Origin: Martinezella rhizogenes
GTDB lineage: Bacteria; Pseudomonadota; Alphaproteobacteria; Rhizobiales; Rhizobiaceae
NCBI RefSeq assembly: GCF_007002745.1
Contig: NZ_SGNY01000005.1
Coordinates: forward strand, 248,001-312,000
DNA length: 64,000 nt
Direction: 5' to 3'
The translations under genes and the position numbers were made by a program. The notes beneath the pieces were generated by a model, which made no database searches, was not told the origin of the DNA, and was given only the letters and a program-made list of their open reading frames with translations. Below, in pieces: positions 50,846-60,758 of the stretch. Positions within the stretch are counted from its first letter, which is position 1. Every line of letters starts with the position of its first letter.

Positions 50846-52354
50846 ATGAAAAAGATCCAGACACTGACTGCGGCGCTGCTCGCCAGCGCATTGCTCGCCG
50901 CGCCGGCGCTATCATCCGAATTGCGCATCGGCCTCAATGACGATGCCGATGTGCTCGACCCCGCGCAATCGCGCACCTTTGTCGGCCGCATCGTCTACAC
51001 CGCCATGTGCGACAAGCTGGTGGATATCTCGCAGGACATGAAGATCGTGCCCCAGCTTGCCACCGAATGGGCGTGGTCCGAAGGCGGCAAGGTGCTGACC
51101 ATGAAAATCCGCGATGGTGTCAAATTCCACAATGGCGAGACGCTTGATGCGGCTGCCGTGGTCGCGACCATCGAGCGCAACATGACGCTGCCGGAATCGC
51201 GTCGCAAAAGCGAGCTCTCCTCGGTCGAAAAGGTTGAGGCGACGGGACCGCTGGAGGTGAAATTCAAGCTGAAGACGCCCGATGTTACCCTTCTGGCGCA
51301 GCTTTCCGACCGCGCCGGGATGATCGTTGAACCCAAGGCGGCCAAGGAACTGGGCGCGAATTTTGGTTCGAAACCGGTTTGTGCCGGGCCGTTCAAATTT
51401 GTCGAGCGTATCCAGCAGGACCGTATCGTGCTCGAGAAATTTGCTGACTATTGGGACAAGGACAAGGTCCTCGTCGACAAGGTCGTCTATCTGCCGATCC
51501 CAGATACGACCGTGAAGCTTGCAAACCTTCGCGCCGGCGACCTCGATATTGCCGAACGCATTTCGGCGTCCGATGCGGAATCCGTCAGGAACGACTCCAA
51601 GCTGACCTATGCCGATATAATCGGGCCGGGTTACATGGCCATGTATGTCAACATGAACAATGGCGCGCGTGCGGATAATCCGCTCGGCAAGGACAAGCGC
51701 CTGCGGCAGGCGTTCTCCTATGCCATTGACCGCGAGGCGATCGGCCAGATCGTCTTTGAAGGCACCTCCAAGGGTGGCAATCAGGCCTTCCCGCCCACAA
51801 GCCCCTGGTTCAACCAGAGCCTGCCGGTGCCGCCGCGCGATATCGACAAGGCCAAGCAGCTGATGAAGGAGGCGGGTTACGAGAAGCTTGACGTCGAGCT
51901 GCAGCACGCCAACAACACCACGCAGACGCAGATGATGCAGGTCATCCAGTCCATGGTGGCCGAGGCCGGTTTCAACGTCACCCTGAAGGCGACCGAATTT
52001 GCCACGCTGCTGTCCGAACAGACCGCCGGCAATTACCAGCTCAGCCGTTCCGACTGGTCGGGGCGTATCGATCCCGATGGCAACCTACACCAGTTCGTCA
52101 CCTGCAAGGGCGGCATCAACGATGTGAAATACTGCAATCCTGAAGTCGACAAGCTGCTGAACGAGGCCCGCGCCTCGACCGAAGATGCGGTGCGCAAGGA
52201 AAAATACGATGCCGCAAGCGTCATCCTCAACGATGACATGCCGATCATCTATCTTGGCCACCAGCCTTATGCCTATGCCATTTCCAACAAGGTCAAGGGC
52301 TGGGCGCCGTCGCCCGATGGCATGATTCGCCTTCTCGGCGTTTCCAAGGACTGA
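50846..52354 (+). CDS. ABC transporter solute-binding protein, family 5 (dipeptide/glutathione type)
   Basis: A 502-residue periplasmic binding protein with a signal peptide (MKKIQTLTAALLASALLAAP, cleavage near ALS). It carries family-5 motifs DDADVLDPAQSRTFVGRIVY, ATEWAWSEGGKVLTMKIRDG and KFHNGETLDAAAVVATIERN. ATG 50846 follows AGAGGAACG. It is the first gene of an operon with two permeases, a gamma-glutamyltransferase-family enzyme and a fused ATPase. That makes gamma-glutamyl compounds such as glutathione a reasonable ligand guess. Confidence 0.92.
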   Translation: MKKIQTLTAALLASALLAAPALSSELRIGLNDDADVLDPAQSRTFVGRIVYTAMCDKLVDISQDMKIVPQLATEWAWSEGGKVLTMKIRDGVKFHNGETLDAAAVVATIERNMTLPESRRKSELSSVEKVEATGPLEVKFKLKTPDVTLLAQLSDRAGMIVEPKAAKELGANFGSKPVCAGPFKFVERIQQDRIVLEKFADYWDKDKVLVDKVVYLPIPDTTVKLANLRAGDLDIAERISASDAESVRNDSKLTYADIIGPGYMAMYVNMNNGARADNPLGKDKRLRQAFSYAIDREAIGQIVFEGTSKGGNQAFPPTSPWFNQSLPVPPRDIDKAKQLMKEAGYEKLDVELQHANNTTQTQMMQVIQSMVAEAGFNVTLKATEFATLLSEQTAGNYQLSRSDWSGRIDPDGNLHQFVTCKGGINDVKYCNPEVDKLLNEARASTEDAVRKEKYDAASVILNDDMPIIYLGHQPYAYAISNKVKGWAPSPDGMIRLLGVSKD

Positions 52355-52369
52355 CAGCTTTGAACAGGT

Positions 52370-52387
52370 CGCACGGCTTGCCGTGCG
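52370..52387 (+). other. Intercistronic hairpin after solute-binding-protein gene
   Basis: CGCACGG (52370-52376) pairs perfectly with CCGTGCG (52381-52387), tetraloop CTTG, 15 bases after the stop codon and 34 bases before the permease start. No T-run. It has the same placement as the hairpins after other binding-protein genes in this window. Confidence 0.55.
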
Positions 52388-52421
52388 GCCCCCAGCACCG
52401 GACTCAAACGGGGGCAATGCC

Positions 52422-53369
52422 ATGCCTGTTTACATCGGCAAGCGACTGCTGGTCGCGATCCCGACGCTTCTCATCATTTCCATCTTCGTTTTCTCGCTGC
52501 AGAAACTCCTGCCGGGCGATCCGGTTCTTGCCATGGCGGGTGAGGAACGCGATCCCGCGACGATTGAATTCCTGCGCGAGAAATATCGCCTCAACGACCC
52601 CGTGCCGCTGCAATATCTCAACTGGCTGGGCGGTGTGGTGACGGGTGATTTCGGCATTTCGCTGCGCACCAACCAGCCGGTGCTGGAACTGATCGGCCAG
52701 AAGCTGCCGGTCACCATTCAGCTGGCTGTCATGGCGATGTTCTTTGCCATGGTCATCGGCATTCCCATCGGCATCCTGGCCGCCGTTAAGAAGAATACGT
52801 GGATTGATTATACGGCCAATATCGTGGCGCTTTCCGGTCTGTCCATCCCGAATTTCTGGCTCGGTATCATGCTGATCCTGCTGGTGTCGGTGAAGCTTGG
52901 CTGGCTGCCGGCGTCCGGTTATGAATCGATCTTCGTCGACCCTGTTCGTTCCATCGAAACGATGATCATGCCGGCCTTCGTGCTGGGCAACGCGCTTGCG
53001 GCAACGTTGATGCGTCATACACGTTCGGCGATGGTGGCGGTCTTGAGTTCCGATTATATCCGCACCGCCCGGGCCAAGGGGCTTTCGCCGCGTGAGATCA
53101 TTCTGTCGCACAGTTTCCGCAACGCGCTGCTGCCGGTCATCACGCTGCTGGCGCTGCTCTTCGGCGAGTTGCTGGCCGGCGCGGTCCTGACGGAGCAGAT
53201 TTTCACCATTCCCGGCTTCGGCAAGATGACGGTCGATGCGGTGTTCACCCGCGATTATGCCGTCGTTCAGGGCATCGTGCTCTGCACCGCAGTTGGTTTC
53301 ATTCTCATGAACCTTCTGGCCGACATTGCCTATGTCCTGCTCAACCCCCGCCTCAGGGCGACGATCTGA
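52422..53369 (+). CDS. ABC transporter permease, DppB type
   Basis: A 315-residue permease beginning with the typical MPVYIGKRLLVAIPTLLIIS helix and periplasmic QKLLPGDPVLAMAGEERDP. The docking loop is in DYIRTARAKGLSPREIILSH followed by SFRNALLPVI. ATG 52422 is in frame with this start; an out-of-frame ATG lies five bases earlier. It forms the channel with the DppC-type product encoded next. Confidence 0.92.
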   Translation: MPVYIGKRLLVAIPTLLIISIFVFSLQKLLPGDPVLAMAGEERDPATIEFLREKYRLNDPVPLQYLNWLGGVVTGDFGISLRTNQPVLELIGQKLPVTIQLAVMAMFFAMVIGIPIGILAAVKKNTWIDYTANIVALSGLSIPNFWLGIMLILLVSVKLGWLPASGYESIFVDPVRSIETMIMPAFVLGNALAATLMRHTRSAMVAVLSSDYIRTARAKGLSPREIILSHSFRNALLPVITLLALLFGELLAGAVLTEQIFTIPGFGKMTVDAVFTRDYAVVQGIVLCTAVGFILMNLLADIAYVLLNPRLRATI

Positions 53370-53379
53370 GGCTGATATC

Positions 53380-54252
53380 ATGACCGTTCTCGATCAAAAC
53401 CTATCCGTACCGGCGACACGGCAGGAAAGCCGCGCCTGGAAAAAAATGAAGCGCAACAAATCGGCGCTTGTCGGCATGATCATCGTGCTGTTCTTCGCCG
53501 TGCTTGCCATAGCCGCGCCGATCCTGCCGATTGCCGACCCGGTTGCGACCAGCTGGTCGGCCATCCGCAAGGCGCCATCGGCGGCCCACTGGCTCGGCAC
53601 CGACGATCTCGGCCGCGACATTCTCTCGCGCATGATCTATGGCGCCCGCGCCTCGCTGATGGCAGGTGTCGTCTCGGTGATGATCGCGGTGGTCATCGGC
53701 GTGCCCTTCGGCCTGATTTCGGGCTATTTCGGCGGCTGGGTGGATATGGTCATCTCGCGCATCACCGAAGCGCTGCTCGCGATGCCGTTCCTGATCATGG
53801 CAATCGCGCTTGCCGCCTTCCTCGGCCCGAGCCTTACCAATGCGATGATCGCCATCGGCCTTTCCGCCATGCCGATCTTCGTGCGGCTGACGCGCGGGCA
53901 GGTGCTGGCGGTCAAGATGGAGGATTATGTCGAAGGCGCGAGGTCGATCGGCCTCAACCATATCGACATCATGACCCGTTATATCCTGCCGAATGTCTTT
54001 GCCCCCATCATCGTGCAGGCGACACTGACGGTGGCGACCGCCATCATTGCGGAGGCGAGCCTTTCCTTCCTCGGTCTCGGCCAGCAGGCGCCGGCGCCGT
54101 CCTGGGGTTCGATGCTGAACACTGCGAAGAATTTCCTCAGCCAGGCGCCATGGATGACGATGTGGCCCGGCATCGCCATCTTCCTCGTCGTCATCGGTTT
54201 CAATCTTCTGGGTGATGGCCTGCGTGACGCGCTCGATCCGCGCGAAGCATGA
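53380..54252 (+). CDS. ABC transporter permease, DppC type
   Basis: A 290-residue permease. The N-terminal RAWKKMKRNKSALVGMIIVL is followed by WLGTDDLGRDILSRMIYGAR. The docking loop is in DYVEGARSIGLNHIDIMTRY with ILPNVFAPI, and the protein ends NLLGDGLRDALDPREA as usual for DppC. It starts 10 bases after the DppB-type gene. The gamma-glutamyltransferase-like gene follows after 20 bases. Confidence 0.92.
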   Translation: MTVLDQNLSVPATRQESRAWKKMKRNKSALVGMIIVLFFAVLAIAAPILPIADPVATSWSAIRKAPSAAHWLGTDDLGRDILSRMIYGARASLMAGVVSVMIAVVIGVPFGLISGYFGGWVDMVISRITEALLAMPFLIMAIALAAFLGPSLTNAMIAIGLSAMPIFVRLTRGQVLAVKMEDYVEGARSIGLNHIDIMTRYILPNVFAPIIVQATLTVATAIIAEASLSFLGLGQQAPAPSWGSMLNTAKNFLSQAPWMTMWPGIAIFLVVIGFNLLGDGLRDALDPREA

Positions 54253-54272
54253 TTTTTACAAGGAATATCGGA

Positions 54273-56057
54273 ATGACTGAATTCACCACACGCCCTGAAA
54301 TCCTTGGCACCTTCGGCGTCGTCACCTCAACGCACTGGATCGCCTCGGCCGTTGGCATGGCCATTCTCGAAAAGGGCGGCAATGCTTTCGACGCCGCCGT
54401 CGCCACCGGCTTTGTGCTGCAGATTGTCGAGCCGCATCTCTGCGGTCCGGGCGGGGATATGCCGGCCGTGTTTTATTCGAAGCAGAAGGACAAGGTCGAA
54501 GTCATCTGCGCACAGGGTCCGGCCCCGAGCGGTGCGACGATCGAACATTACACTTCGGAAGGGCTGAAACTGATCCCCGGCGACGGGCTGCTGGCCACCG
54601 TCATCCCCGGTGCCTTCGACGGCTGGATGCTGATGCTGCGCGATTATGGCACGATGAGCGTGCGCGACGTGCTGGAACCCGCCATCTATTATGCCGAGCA
54701 GGGGCATCCAACGCTGCCGCGTGTCTCCGCCACCATCAAGGGGCTGGCTGATTTCTTCGAGAAGGAATGGCCGACATCCCATGAGACATGGCTGCCGGGT
54801 GGTGCCGCACCCGAGCCTCACGCCAATTTCCGTAACCCGGTTCTGGCTGCGACCTATCAGCGGATCATCACCGAAGCCGAAGCGCACACCGGCCGCGAAA
54901 ACCAGATCGAGGCGGCGCGGGATGCCTTCTACCGGGGTTTCGTTGCGGAAGCTATCGACAGTTACGTAAAGACGGCGGAAGTCATGGATGCGAGCGGCGC
55001 ACGGCACAAGGGCGTGCTGACGGCGCAGGATATGGCCGGGTGGAGCGCGACCGTCGAAGCGCCGCAGACGCTTGATTATCACGACTGGACGATTGCCAAG
55101 ACGCCCGCCTGGGGACAGGGTCCGGTTCTGCTGCAATCGCTTGCGCTGCTGAAGGGCTTTGACATTGCAGCGATGGACCCGTCCGGGCCTGATTTCATCC
55201 ACACCATCGTTGAGGCCATGAAGCTCGCCTTTGCCGACCGTGAGGTCTATTACGGCGACCCGGAATTTGGTCAGATACCAACGGAATATCTTCTCTCCGA
55301 GGGTTATAATGCCGGACGCCGGGCGCTGATCGGCCGCGAGGCCTCGCTGGAGCTGCGCCCCGGCACCGTGCCCGGATACGAAAATCAGGTGGACGCCACC
55401 ATGGCGATGCTGGCCGAGATGAGCGGCAAGGGCACCGTCTACGAGCCGACCATGTCGCACCTGACGGAGAAGCGCGGTGACACGGTGCATATCGACGTCA
55501 TCGACCGCTGGGGCAACATGGTGTCCACCACGCCATCGGGTGGCTGGCTGCAATCGTCGCCGGTCGTGCCGGGCCTCGGTTTCGCGCTCAATTCCCGCGC
55601 CCAGATGTTCTGGCTGAAGGAAGGCCTGCCGACCTCGCTTGCGCCGGGCAAACGCCCGCGCACCACGCTGACGCCGTCGCTTGCGCTGCATCAGGGCCGG
55701 CCCTCGATGGTCTTCGGCACGCCGGGGGGTGATCAGCAGGACCAGTGGCAGCTGCCTTTCTTCCTGCGTTATGCGCATCACGGCAAGAACCTGCAGGCGG
55801 CCATCGACATGCCTTTGTTTCACACCTCGCATTTTCCGGGCTCGTTTTATCCGCGCACCAGCTCGCCGGGTGAAATCATGGTGGAAAGCACAGCGGGTGA
55901 GGCGACGCTCGATGAGCTTCGCCGTCGCGGCCACCGGGTCACGGTTGCCGATGCCTGGTCAGTCGGGCGACTGACGGCAGCAAGGCGGGATGCGGACGGC
56001 CTGCTGCGCGCGGCCGCGACACCGCGGCTGATGCAGGCCTATGCGGTGGGGCGGTGA
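54273..56057 (+). CDS. Gamma-glutamyltransferase-family enzyme without signal peptide
   Basis: A 594-residue N-terminal-nucleophile enzyme. The large-subunit region has HLCGPGGDMPAVFYS. The self-cleavage site and catalytic nucleophile are Thr404 in GDTVHIDVIDRWGN, followed by PSGGWLQSSPV, GFALNSRAQMF and GTPGGDQQDQW. Most gamma-glutamyltransferases are periplasmic, but this one starts MTEFTTRPEILGTFGVV with no signal peptide, so it should act in the cytoplasm on imported substrate. It would hydrolyse gamma-glutamyl bonds (glutathione or similar); a related amidase activity is also possible. ATG 54273 follows AAGGAA. It is enclosed between permease and ATPase genes of one importer. Confidence 0.9.
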   Translation: MTEFTTRPEILGTFGVVTSTHWIASAVGMAILEKGGNAFDAAVATGFVLQIVEPHLCGPGGDMPAVFYSKQKDKVEVICAQGPAPSGATIEHYTSEGLKLIPGDGLLATVIPGAFDGWMLMLRDYGTMSVRDVLEPAIYYAEQGHPTLPRVSATIKGLADFFEKEWPTSHETWLPGGAAPEPHANFRNPVLAATYQRIITEAEAHTGRENQIEAARDAFYRGFVAEAIDSYVKTAEVMDASGARHKGVLTAQDMAGWSATVEAPQTLDYHDWTIAKTPAWGQGPVLLQSLALLKGFDIAAMDPSGPDFIHTIVEAMKLAFADREVYYGDPEFGQIPTEYLLSEGYNAGRRALIGREASLELRPGTVPGYENQVDATMAMLAEMSGKGTVYEPTMSHLTEKRGDTVHIDVIDRWGNMVSTTPSGGWLQSSPVVPGLGFALNSRAQMFWLKEGLPTSLAPGKRPRTTLTPSLALHQGRPSMVFGTPGGDQQDQWQLPFFLRYAHHGKNLQAAIDMPLFHTSHFPGSFYPRTSSPGEIMVESTAGEATLDELRRRGHRVTVADAWSVGRLTAARRDADGLLRAAATPRLMQAYAVGR

Positions 56058-56061
56058 GACC

Positions 56062-57873
56062 ATGGAAACAAAACCCGTCCTCTCCGTCCGTAACCTGACC
56101 ACGTCCTTTCTCGTTGATGACGAATGGAAAAGCGTCGTGCGCAACGTCTCCTTCGATGTTGCGCCCGGTGAAACCGTTGCGATTGTCGGCGAATCCGGTT
56201 CCGGCAAGTCCGTCACTTCGCTGTCGCTCATGCGTCTGCTTGCGCCGTCCTCCAGCCGGATCGAAGGCGAAGTGCTGCTCAATGGGCGCAATCTGCTGGC
56301 GCTTTCCGAAAAGGAGATGCGCGGCGTGCGTGGCAACGATATTTCGATGATCTTTCAGGAGCCGATGACCTCGCTCAATCCGATCTTCACCATCGGCCGC
56401 CAGATTTCCGAGGTCCTCATCAGGCACAAGGGGCTTTCGAAACAGGAGGCGCGGGCGGAGACGGTGCGGCTTCTGGAAAAGGTGCGTATTCCCAATGCGG
56501 CCAGCCGTTTTGACGAATATCCGCATCAGTTTTCCGGCGGCATGCGGCAGCGGGTGATGATTGCCATGGCGCTCGCCTCGCGGCCGAAGCTGCTGATCGC
56601 CGATGAGCCGACGACGGCGCTCGACGTCACCATTCAGGGCCAGATCCTCGATCTCATCAAGCTGCTGCAGGAAGAGGAGGGCATGTCGGTTCTCTTCATC
56701 ACCCACGACATGGGTGTGGTGGCCGAAATTGCCGACCGGACGATCGTCATGTATCGCGGCGACGAGGTCGAGACCGGCCCGACCGAGGAGATATTCAAAC
56801 GCGGCAAGCACCCCTATACGCGGGCGCTGCTTTCGGCGGTGCCGAAGCTCGGCTCGATGCGCGACCGGCAATGGCCGACGCGTTTTCCGGTGCTCGACAT
56901 GAAAACCGGTCTTTCAACCGAGCCTCAGGAGGTGGCCGAGACCGTGGCGAGCGGTCAGACGCCGGTCCTGTCGGTCAAAAACCTTGTCACGCGTTTCCCC
57001 ATCCGCTCCGGACTGCTGGCGCGGCAGACGGGTGCGGTTCATGCCGTCGAAAACGTCTCCTTCGATCTGTTTCAGGGCGAGACGCTGGCGCTGGTCGGTG
57101 AATCCGGCTGCGGAAAATCCACCACCGGCCGCTCGATCATGCGCCTCGTGGAGCCGTCGTCCGGCGATGTATCGCTCGATGGCTACGATGTGATGCGGCT
57201 TGATACCACCGGCCTGCGCAACATGCGCAAATCCGTCCAGATGATCTTTCAGGACCCGTTCTCGTCGCTCAATCCGCGCATGACGGTGGGCACGGCGATT
57301 TCCGAACCCTTCATCAAGCACAGGCTGGGCACCACGAGACAGGCGAAGGAAAAAACCGCCGATCTCTTGGAAAAGGTCGGCCTGTCGGCCGATATGGCCG
57401 GCCGCTACCCGCATGAATTTTCCGGCGGCCAGCGCCAGCGCATCGCCATTGCCCGGGCGCTGGCGCTTGATCCCAAGGTCATTGTTGCCGATGAAAGCGT
57501 CTCGGCGCTTGACGTCTCGATCAAGGCGCAGGTCTGCAACCTGTTGCTCGACCTGCAGCAGAGCCTCAACCTCGCTTTCCTGTTCATCTCGCATGACATG
57601 GCGGTGGTGGAACGCGTCAGTCACCGCGTGGCGGTGATGTATCTCGGCGAGATCGTCGAAATCGGCCCGCGGGCGGCGGTCTTCGACAATCCGCAACATG
57701 CCTATACGAAAAAGCTGATGGCGGCGGTGCCGGTGCCCGATCCGGCGCGGCGCGGTATAAGACGCAGCGTTTCCAATGACGAGCTGAAAAGCCCCATACG
57801 GGCAATGGGTTATGAAACACCGGAGCGGACTTACAGGACCGTTTCACCCGGCCATTTCGTTCAGGTGGCCTGA
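56062..57873 (+). CDS. Fused two-domain ABC transporter ATP-binding protein (DppD-DppF fusion)
   Basis: A 603-residue protein with two ATPase domains. The first (about residues 8-265) has [28 protein letters not shown] and [12 protein letters not shown]. The second (about 305-580) has [27 protein letters not shown] and [12 protein letters not shown]. The second Walker B is followed by Ser-Val instead of Pro/Ala-Thr, a mild deviation. It begins four bases after the transferase gene and completes the importer that starts at 50846. The glutathione importer ATPase GsiA has the same fused layout. Confidence 0.92.
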   Translation: METKPVLSVRNLTTSFLVDDEWKSVVRNVSFDVAPGETVAIVGESGSGKSVTSLSLMRLLAPSSSRIEGEVLLNGRNLLALSEKEMRGVRGNDISMIFQEPMTSLNPIFTIGRQISEVLIRHKGLSKQEARAETVRLLEKVRIPNAASRFDEYPHQFSGGMRQRVMIAMALASRPKLLIADEPTTALDVTIQGQILDLIKLLQEEEGMSVLFITHDMGVVAEIADRTIVMYRGDEVETGPTEEIFKRGKHPYTRALLSAVPKLGSMRDRQWPTRFPVLDMKTGLSTEPQEVAETVASGQTPVLSVKNLVTRFPIRSGLLARQTGAVHAVENVSFDLFQGETLALVGESGCGKSTTGRSIMRLVEPSSGDVSLDGYDVMRLDTTGLRNMRKSVQMIFQDPFSSLNPRMTVGTAISEPFIKHRLGTTRQAKEKTADLLEKVGLSADMAGRYPHEFSGGQRQRIAIARALALDPKVIVADESVSALDVSIKAQVCNLLLDLQQSLNLAFLFISHDMAVVERVSHRVAVMYLGEIVEIGPRAAVFDNPQHAYTKKLMAAVPVPDPARRGIRRSVSNDELKSPIRAMGYETPERTYRTVSPGHFVQVA

Positions 57874-57898
57874 GGCGGCAAAAAGCGGGTCTTGAAGC

Positions 57899-57952
57899 GA
57901 ATGCCGGTCGCCTGGAATAATGCTGCTGCCCGCACCACCGGTGCCGGCATTC
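57899..57952. other. Long-loop inverted repeat between ATPase and ankyrin genes
   Basis: GAATGCCGG (57899-57907) and CCGGCATTC (57944-57952) form a perfect 9-bp inverted repeat enclosing 36 bases, followed by TTTCG. It could be a weak terminator for the importer operon or a regulatory structure just ahead of the ankyrin gene's ribosome site. Confidence 0.4.
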
Positions 57953-57965
57953 TTTCGAGGTGGTG

Positions 57966-58610
57966 ATGCGACGACTGGTTTTATGTGGAGTGCTGATGAT
58001 GACCCTTGGCGCAAATGCTCAGGCTGCCGTTCTGGAAGCGGTAACGGCGAAGGATCACGTGCGGCTTGAACAACTGCTGAAAAACAGTGGCGCCACCGAA
58101 GAGCGGAACGCGCAGGGCCAGACGCCTCTGCTGGTGGCGGTTTGGCAGAACGACGTGGCGTCGGCGCGACTGCTTCTCGATGCCGGTGCCGATGTCAATG
58201 CTCGCGACAGCATCGAGGATAGCCCGTTTCTGGTGGCGGGTGCACAGGGCAGAACCGAAATCCTGCGGATGATCCTGAAAAAGGGCGCAAATCTTGAAAG
58301 TACCAATCGCTTTGGTGGCACGGCGCTCATTCCGGCTGCCGAAAAGGGACATCCCGAAGCTGTCGATATGCTGCTTGCAGCCGGTGTGGATGTCGATCAC
58401 GTCAACCGGCTCGGCTGGACGGCCCTGCTTGAAGTCACAATCCTGAGAGATGGCGGCGCGGTATCGCAGCGGATCGTCCGGTCGCTTCTTGCCGGTGGCG
58501 CTGACGTTGCGGTGGAGGATTTTGATGGAAGGACCGGGCTTGCCCATGCCCGCGAAAGAGGGCTGACGGAAATCGTTGCACTGCTGGAGGCCGCCGGCGC
58601 GAAAGACTGA
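57966..58610 (+). CDS. Exported ankyrin-repeat protein
   Basis: A 214-residue protein with a short signal peptide (MRRLVLCGVLMMTLGANAQA). About five ankyrin repeats follow, with the usual TPLL...A...G...LLxxGADVN pattern (QTPLLVAVWQNDVASARLLL, DAGADVNARD, GTALIPAAEKGHPEAVDMLL). Ankyrin repeats bind proteins; the partner is unknown. A periplasmic location follows from the signal peptide, and the fold ends with the protein, so no membrane anchor is present. ATG 57966 follows GAGGTGGTG. It converges on the histidine-kinase gene, with only 30 bases between stops. Confidence 0.85.
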   Translation: MRRLVLCGVLMMTLGANAQAAVLEAVTAKDHVRLEQLLKNSGATEERNAQGQTPLLVAVWQNDVASARLLLDAGADVNARDSIEDSPFLVAGAQGRTEILRMILKKGANLESTNRFGGTALIPAAEKGHPEAVDMLLAAGVDVDHVNRLGWTALLEVTILRDGGAVSQRIVRSLLAGGADVAVEDFDGRTGLAHARERGLTEIVALLEAAGAKD

Positions 58611-58640
58611 CCGGCCGACTGACCCGGCGTGGAAGCCGCT

Positions 58641-60758
58641 TCAGGCCGACCTTTGCGCCAGCCCGGTGCCTGCCGGAAATGTCAGCTGCACCTTCGCCCC
58701 TTCACCCGGCTTGGAACTGATATGCGCCTCGCCGCCGCTCTGGCGCACGAAGCCATAGACCATGGCAAGGCCAAGGCCCGCGCCGCCATGGTCCCCACGG
58801 GTGGTGAAATAGGGCTCGAACGCCTTGTCCACTGCCTCGGGTGTCATGCCGATGCCTTCGTCGGTGACCGATATCACCAGTGCATCCTTCTCGCAGGCCG
58901 CCTCGATTGAAATCAGGCCGCCATCTGGCATAGCGGCCGCCGCATTGAGGCAGAGATTGAGGATGGATTGCTCGAAAAGTGCCGGGTCGAGCGGGATTGT
59001 GGGAAGATTGTCGTCGAGATCGAGCGCGATCCGGCATTTGGGGCCGACCGCAATCTCGAGAATATCGGCCATGCCGCGCAGCAGGTTGGCGACATTGATT
59101 GAGCTTGGATGGATCGGCTGCTGGCTGCCGATGGTCAACATGCTGCTGGCGAGAGACCGGCCGCGATCCGCCGCCTTGCGGATGCGGGCGATGTGGCGGT
59201 TCTGGCGGTCGTTGAAACCCGCCTCGCGCTCCAGCAGGCCGAGACTGCCGGTGATGATGCCGATCATGTTGCCCACCTCATGGCTGACCTGGTGGGTCAT
59301 GCGCATGATGCCGTCCAGACGCTGGGCCTTTACGGCTTCTGCCTCCTGCCGGTCGAGTGCTGTGACATCGCGGGCAAGCAGCACGATGCCGCCATCCGGC
59401 TGGCGCGACATCGATACTTCGATCACCCGCTCGTCCGTGGTGCGGTGGCGCACGACGGCGCGCTCCATCAATTCGCCCTTTTCGCTCTCGAAGGGCAGCA
59501 GCATGGGATCGATTTCCGGGACCGGCTCGACAAACCGACGAATCGGCAGTTTTCGCGACGAGCCGGAGCGCCCAACCAGTTCGATGATGCGGCGGTTCAT
59601 GGTGATCGGCCGGCCGGTTGCATCAAACAGTGCTATGCCCTCATTCATGTTGCGGAAGGTGGAGCGGATGGTGCGGGCCGCCGCTTCCGCCGTGCGCCTG
59701 AGGCGCGAGACGCGGTCGACGCTGTCGTGAAAGGCGCGGAATGCGTCGAGCAGGCGGATCAACTCCGTTTCCGAGCCGCTATAAGAGGGCGGGCCGACAT
59801 CCTTTTCGCCTTTGGCAAGCGCATTCATGCCATTGGAGAGCGCCGCGATCCCGCGTGACACCCGCATCACCGAGCGGATGGAGAGGATCGCCACCACCAG
59901 AACCAGAAGGGAGGCGACGGCCACGATGACCAGCAGGCGACTGAGCGCATCGGAGGTGGAGATCAGGTCTTCGTTCAGGCTGCGGGCAACCGCATCGCCC
60001 TGGGTTTCCGTGACATGGGAAAGATCGCGCGACACGGTGTGAAGCCGCGATACCGAGGCGCGGATGGCAAACATTTCGAGGAGATAACGGCTCTGGGCTG
60101 CAAAGACCCGTTCATAGGGCTGCATTTCGGCCAGAGGCAGCCGCTCGCCGGGGTAACCCTGCTGGCGGGCCGTGGTTTCTGCGACATAACGGCGGCGCAG
60201 TTCGCCCAGCTGGAAAAGACTGTCGGATGCGGATGCGGCCTGTACGATGCCGTTCATTCGCCGGCGCAGTTCCGGATCGAGGATGCCCTGACCGGTGGCG
60301 ATTTCGCCGAGCGCCGCCGCCGCTTCCGCCTTGTGCGCCTGCGCGGCATCGGCATCCTTCGCAAGATCGAGCGTCTGCGCCCGGATAAGCTGGAGCAGTT
60401 CAACGATGCGTTCGCTCGCAAAGCCGCGCGCGGCCCGTTCGCCGCTGCCCGGCCCGGTCATTTCCAGCAGCAGGTCGACCTGCTGGACGACGGAGCGGCT
60501 TTCGCTGGAAACGCGATAGGGCGAGGCGGCATTCATCAGGAAAGGTGCACTGGAGACGAGATCGGAGACCTGCCGCGAGACCAGCGATGCCTTTGCTAGA
60601 CTGGAAAAGGCCTGCAAGCCATAGGCCGCCATCTCATCGCGGGCGCGCTGCAGGCCATAGATGGCGATGGCCGACAGGCTGAAGACGAGGACGCAGGTAA
60701 AGACGATCGCAAAGGGCAGGCGAAAGGCAATCGAGGAAAGGAAGGAACGGCTGATCAC
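58641..60758 (-). CDS. Sensor histidine kinase with periplasmic domain, HAMP and PAS
   Basis: A 705-residue membrane kinase. The first membrane helix is at about residues 12-34 (FAIVFTCVLVFSLSAIAIYG), followed by a large periplasmic helical region of about 245 residues. The second helix is near 280-302 (LLVIVAVASLLVLVVAIL), then a HAMP-like linker and a PAS domain at about 365-475. The phosphoacceptor His493 is in QVSHEVGNMIG. An HATPase domain follows with NLCLNAAAAM, DEGIGM and GGAGLGLAM. GTG 60758 overlaps the response-regulator stop. It presumably senses the ligand of the adjacent binding proteins and signals to the co-encoded regulator. Confidence 0.91.
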   Translation of the reverse strand: MISRSFLSSIAFRLPFAIVFTCVLVFSLSAIAIYGLQRARDEMAAYGLQAFSSLAKASLVSRQVSDLVSSAPFLMNAASPYRVSSESRSVVQQVDLLLEMTGPGSGERAARGFASERIVELLQLIRAQTLDLAKDADAAQAHKAEAAAALGEIATGQGILDPELRRRMNGIVQAASASDSLFQLGELRRRYVAETTARQQGYPGERLPLAEMQPYERVFAAQSRYLLEMFAIRASVSRLHTVSRDLSHVTETQGDAVARSLNEDLISTSDALSRLLVIVAVASLLVLVVAILSIRSVMRVSRGIAALSNGMNALAKGEKDVGPPSYSGSETELIRLLDAFRAFHDSVDRVSRLRRTAEAAARTIRSTFRNMNEGIALFDATGRPITMNRRIIELVGRSGSSRKLPIRRFVEPVPEIDPMLLPFESEKGELMERAVVRHRTTDERVIEVSMSRQPDGGIVLLARDVTALDRQEAEAVKAQRLDGIMRMTHQVSHEVGNMIGIITGSLGLLEREAGFNDRQNRHIARIRKAADRGRSLASSMLTIGSQQPIHPSSINVANLLRGMADILEIAVGPKCRIALDLDDNLPTIPLDPALFEQSILNLCLNAAAAMPDGGLISIEAACEKDALVISVTDEGIGMTPEAVDKAFEPYFTTRGDHGGAGLGLAMVYGFVRQSGGEAHISSKPGEGAKVQLTFPAGTGLAQRSA

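Noticed and set aside
54327-55934. Long open frame on the minus strand (about 535 codons) opposite the gamma-glutamyltransferase gene
   Set aside because: Antisense shadow of a gene with intact catalytic motifs; composition rich in Arg/His/Gln and no family resemblance.
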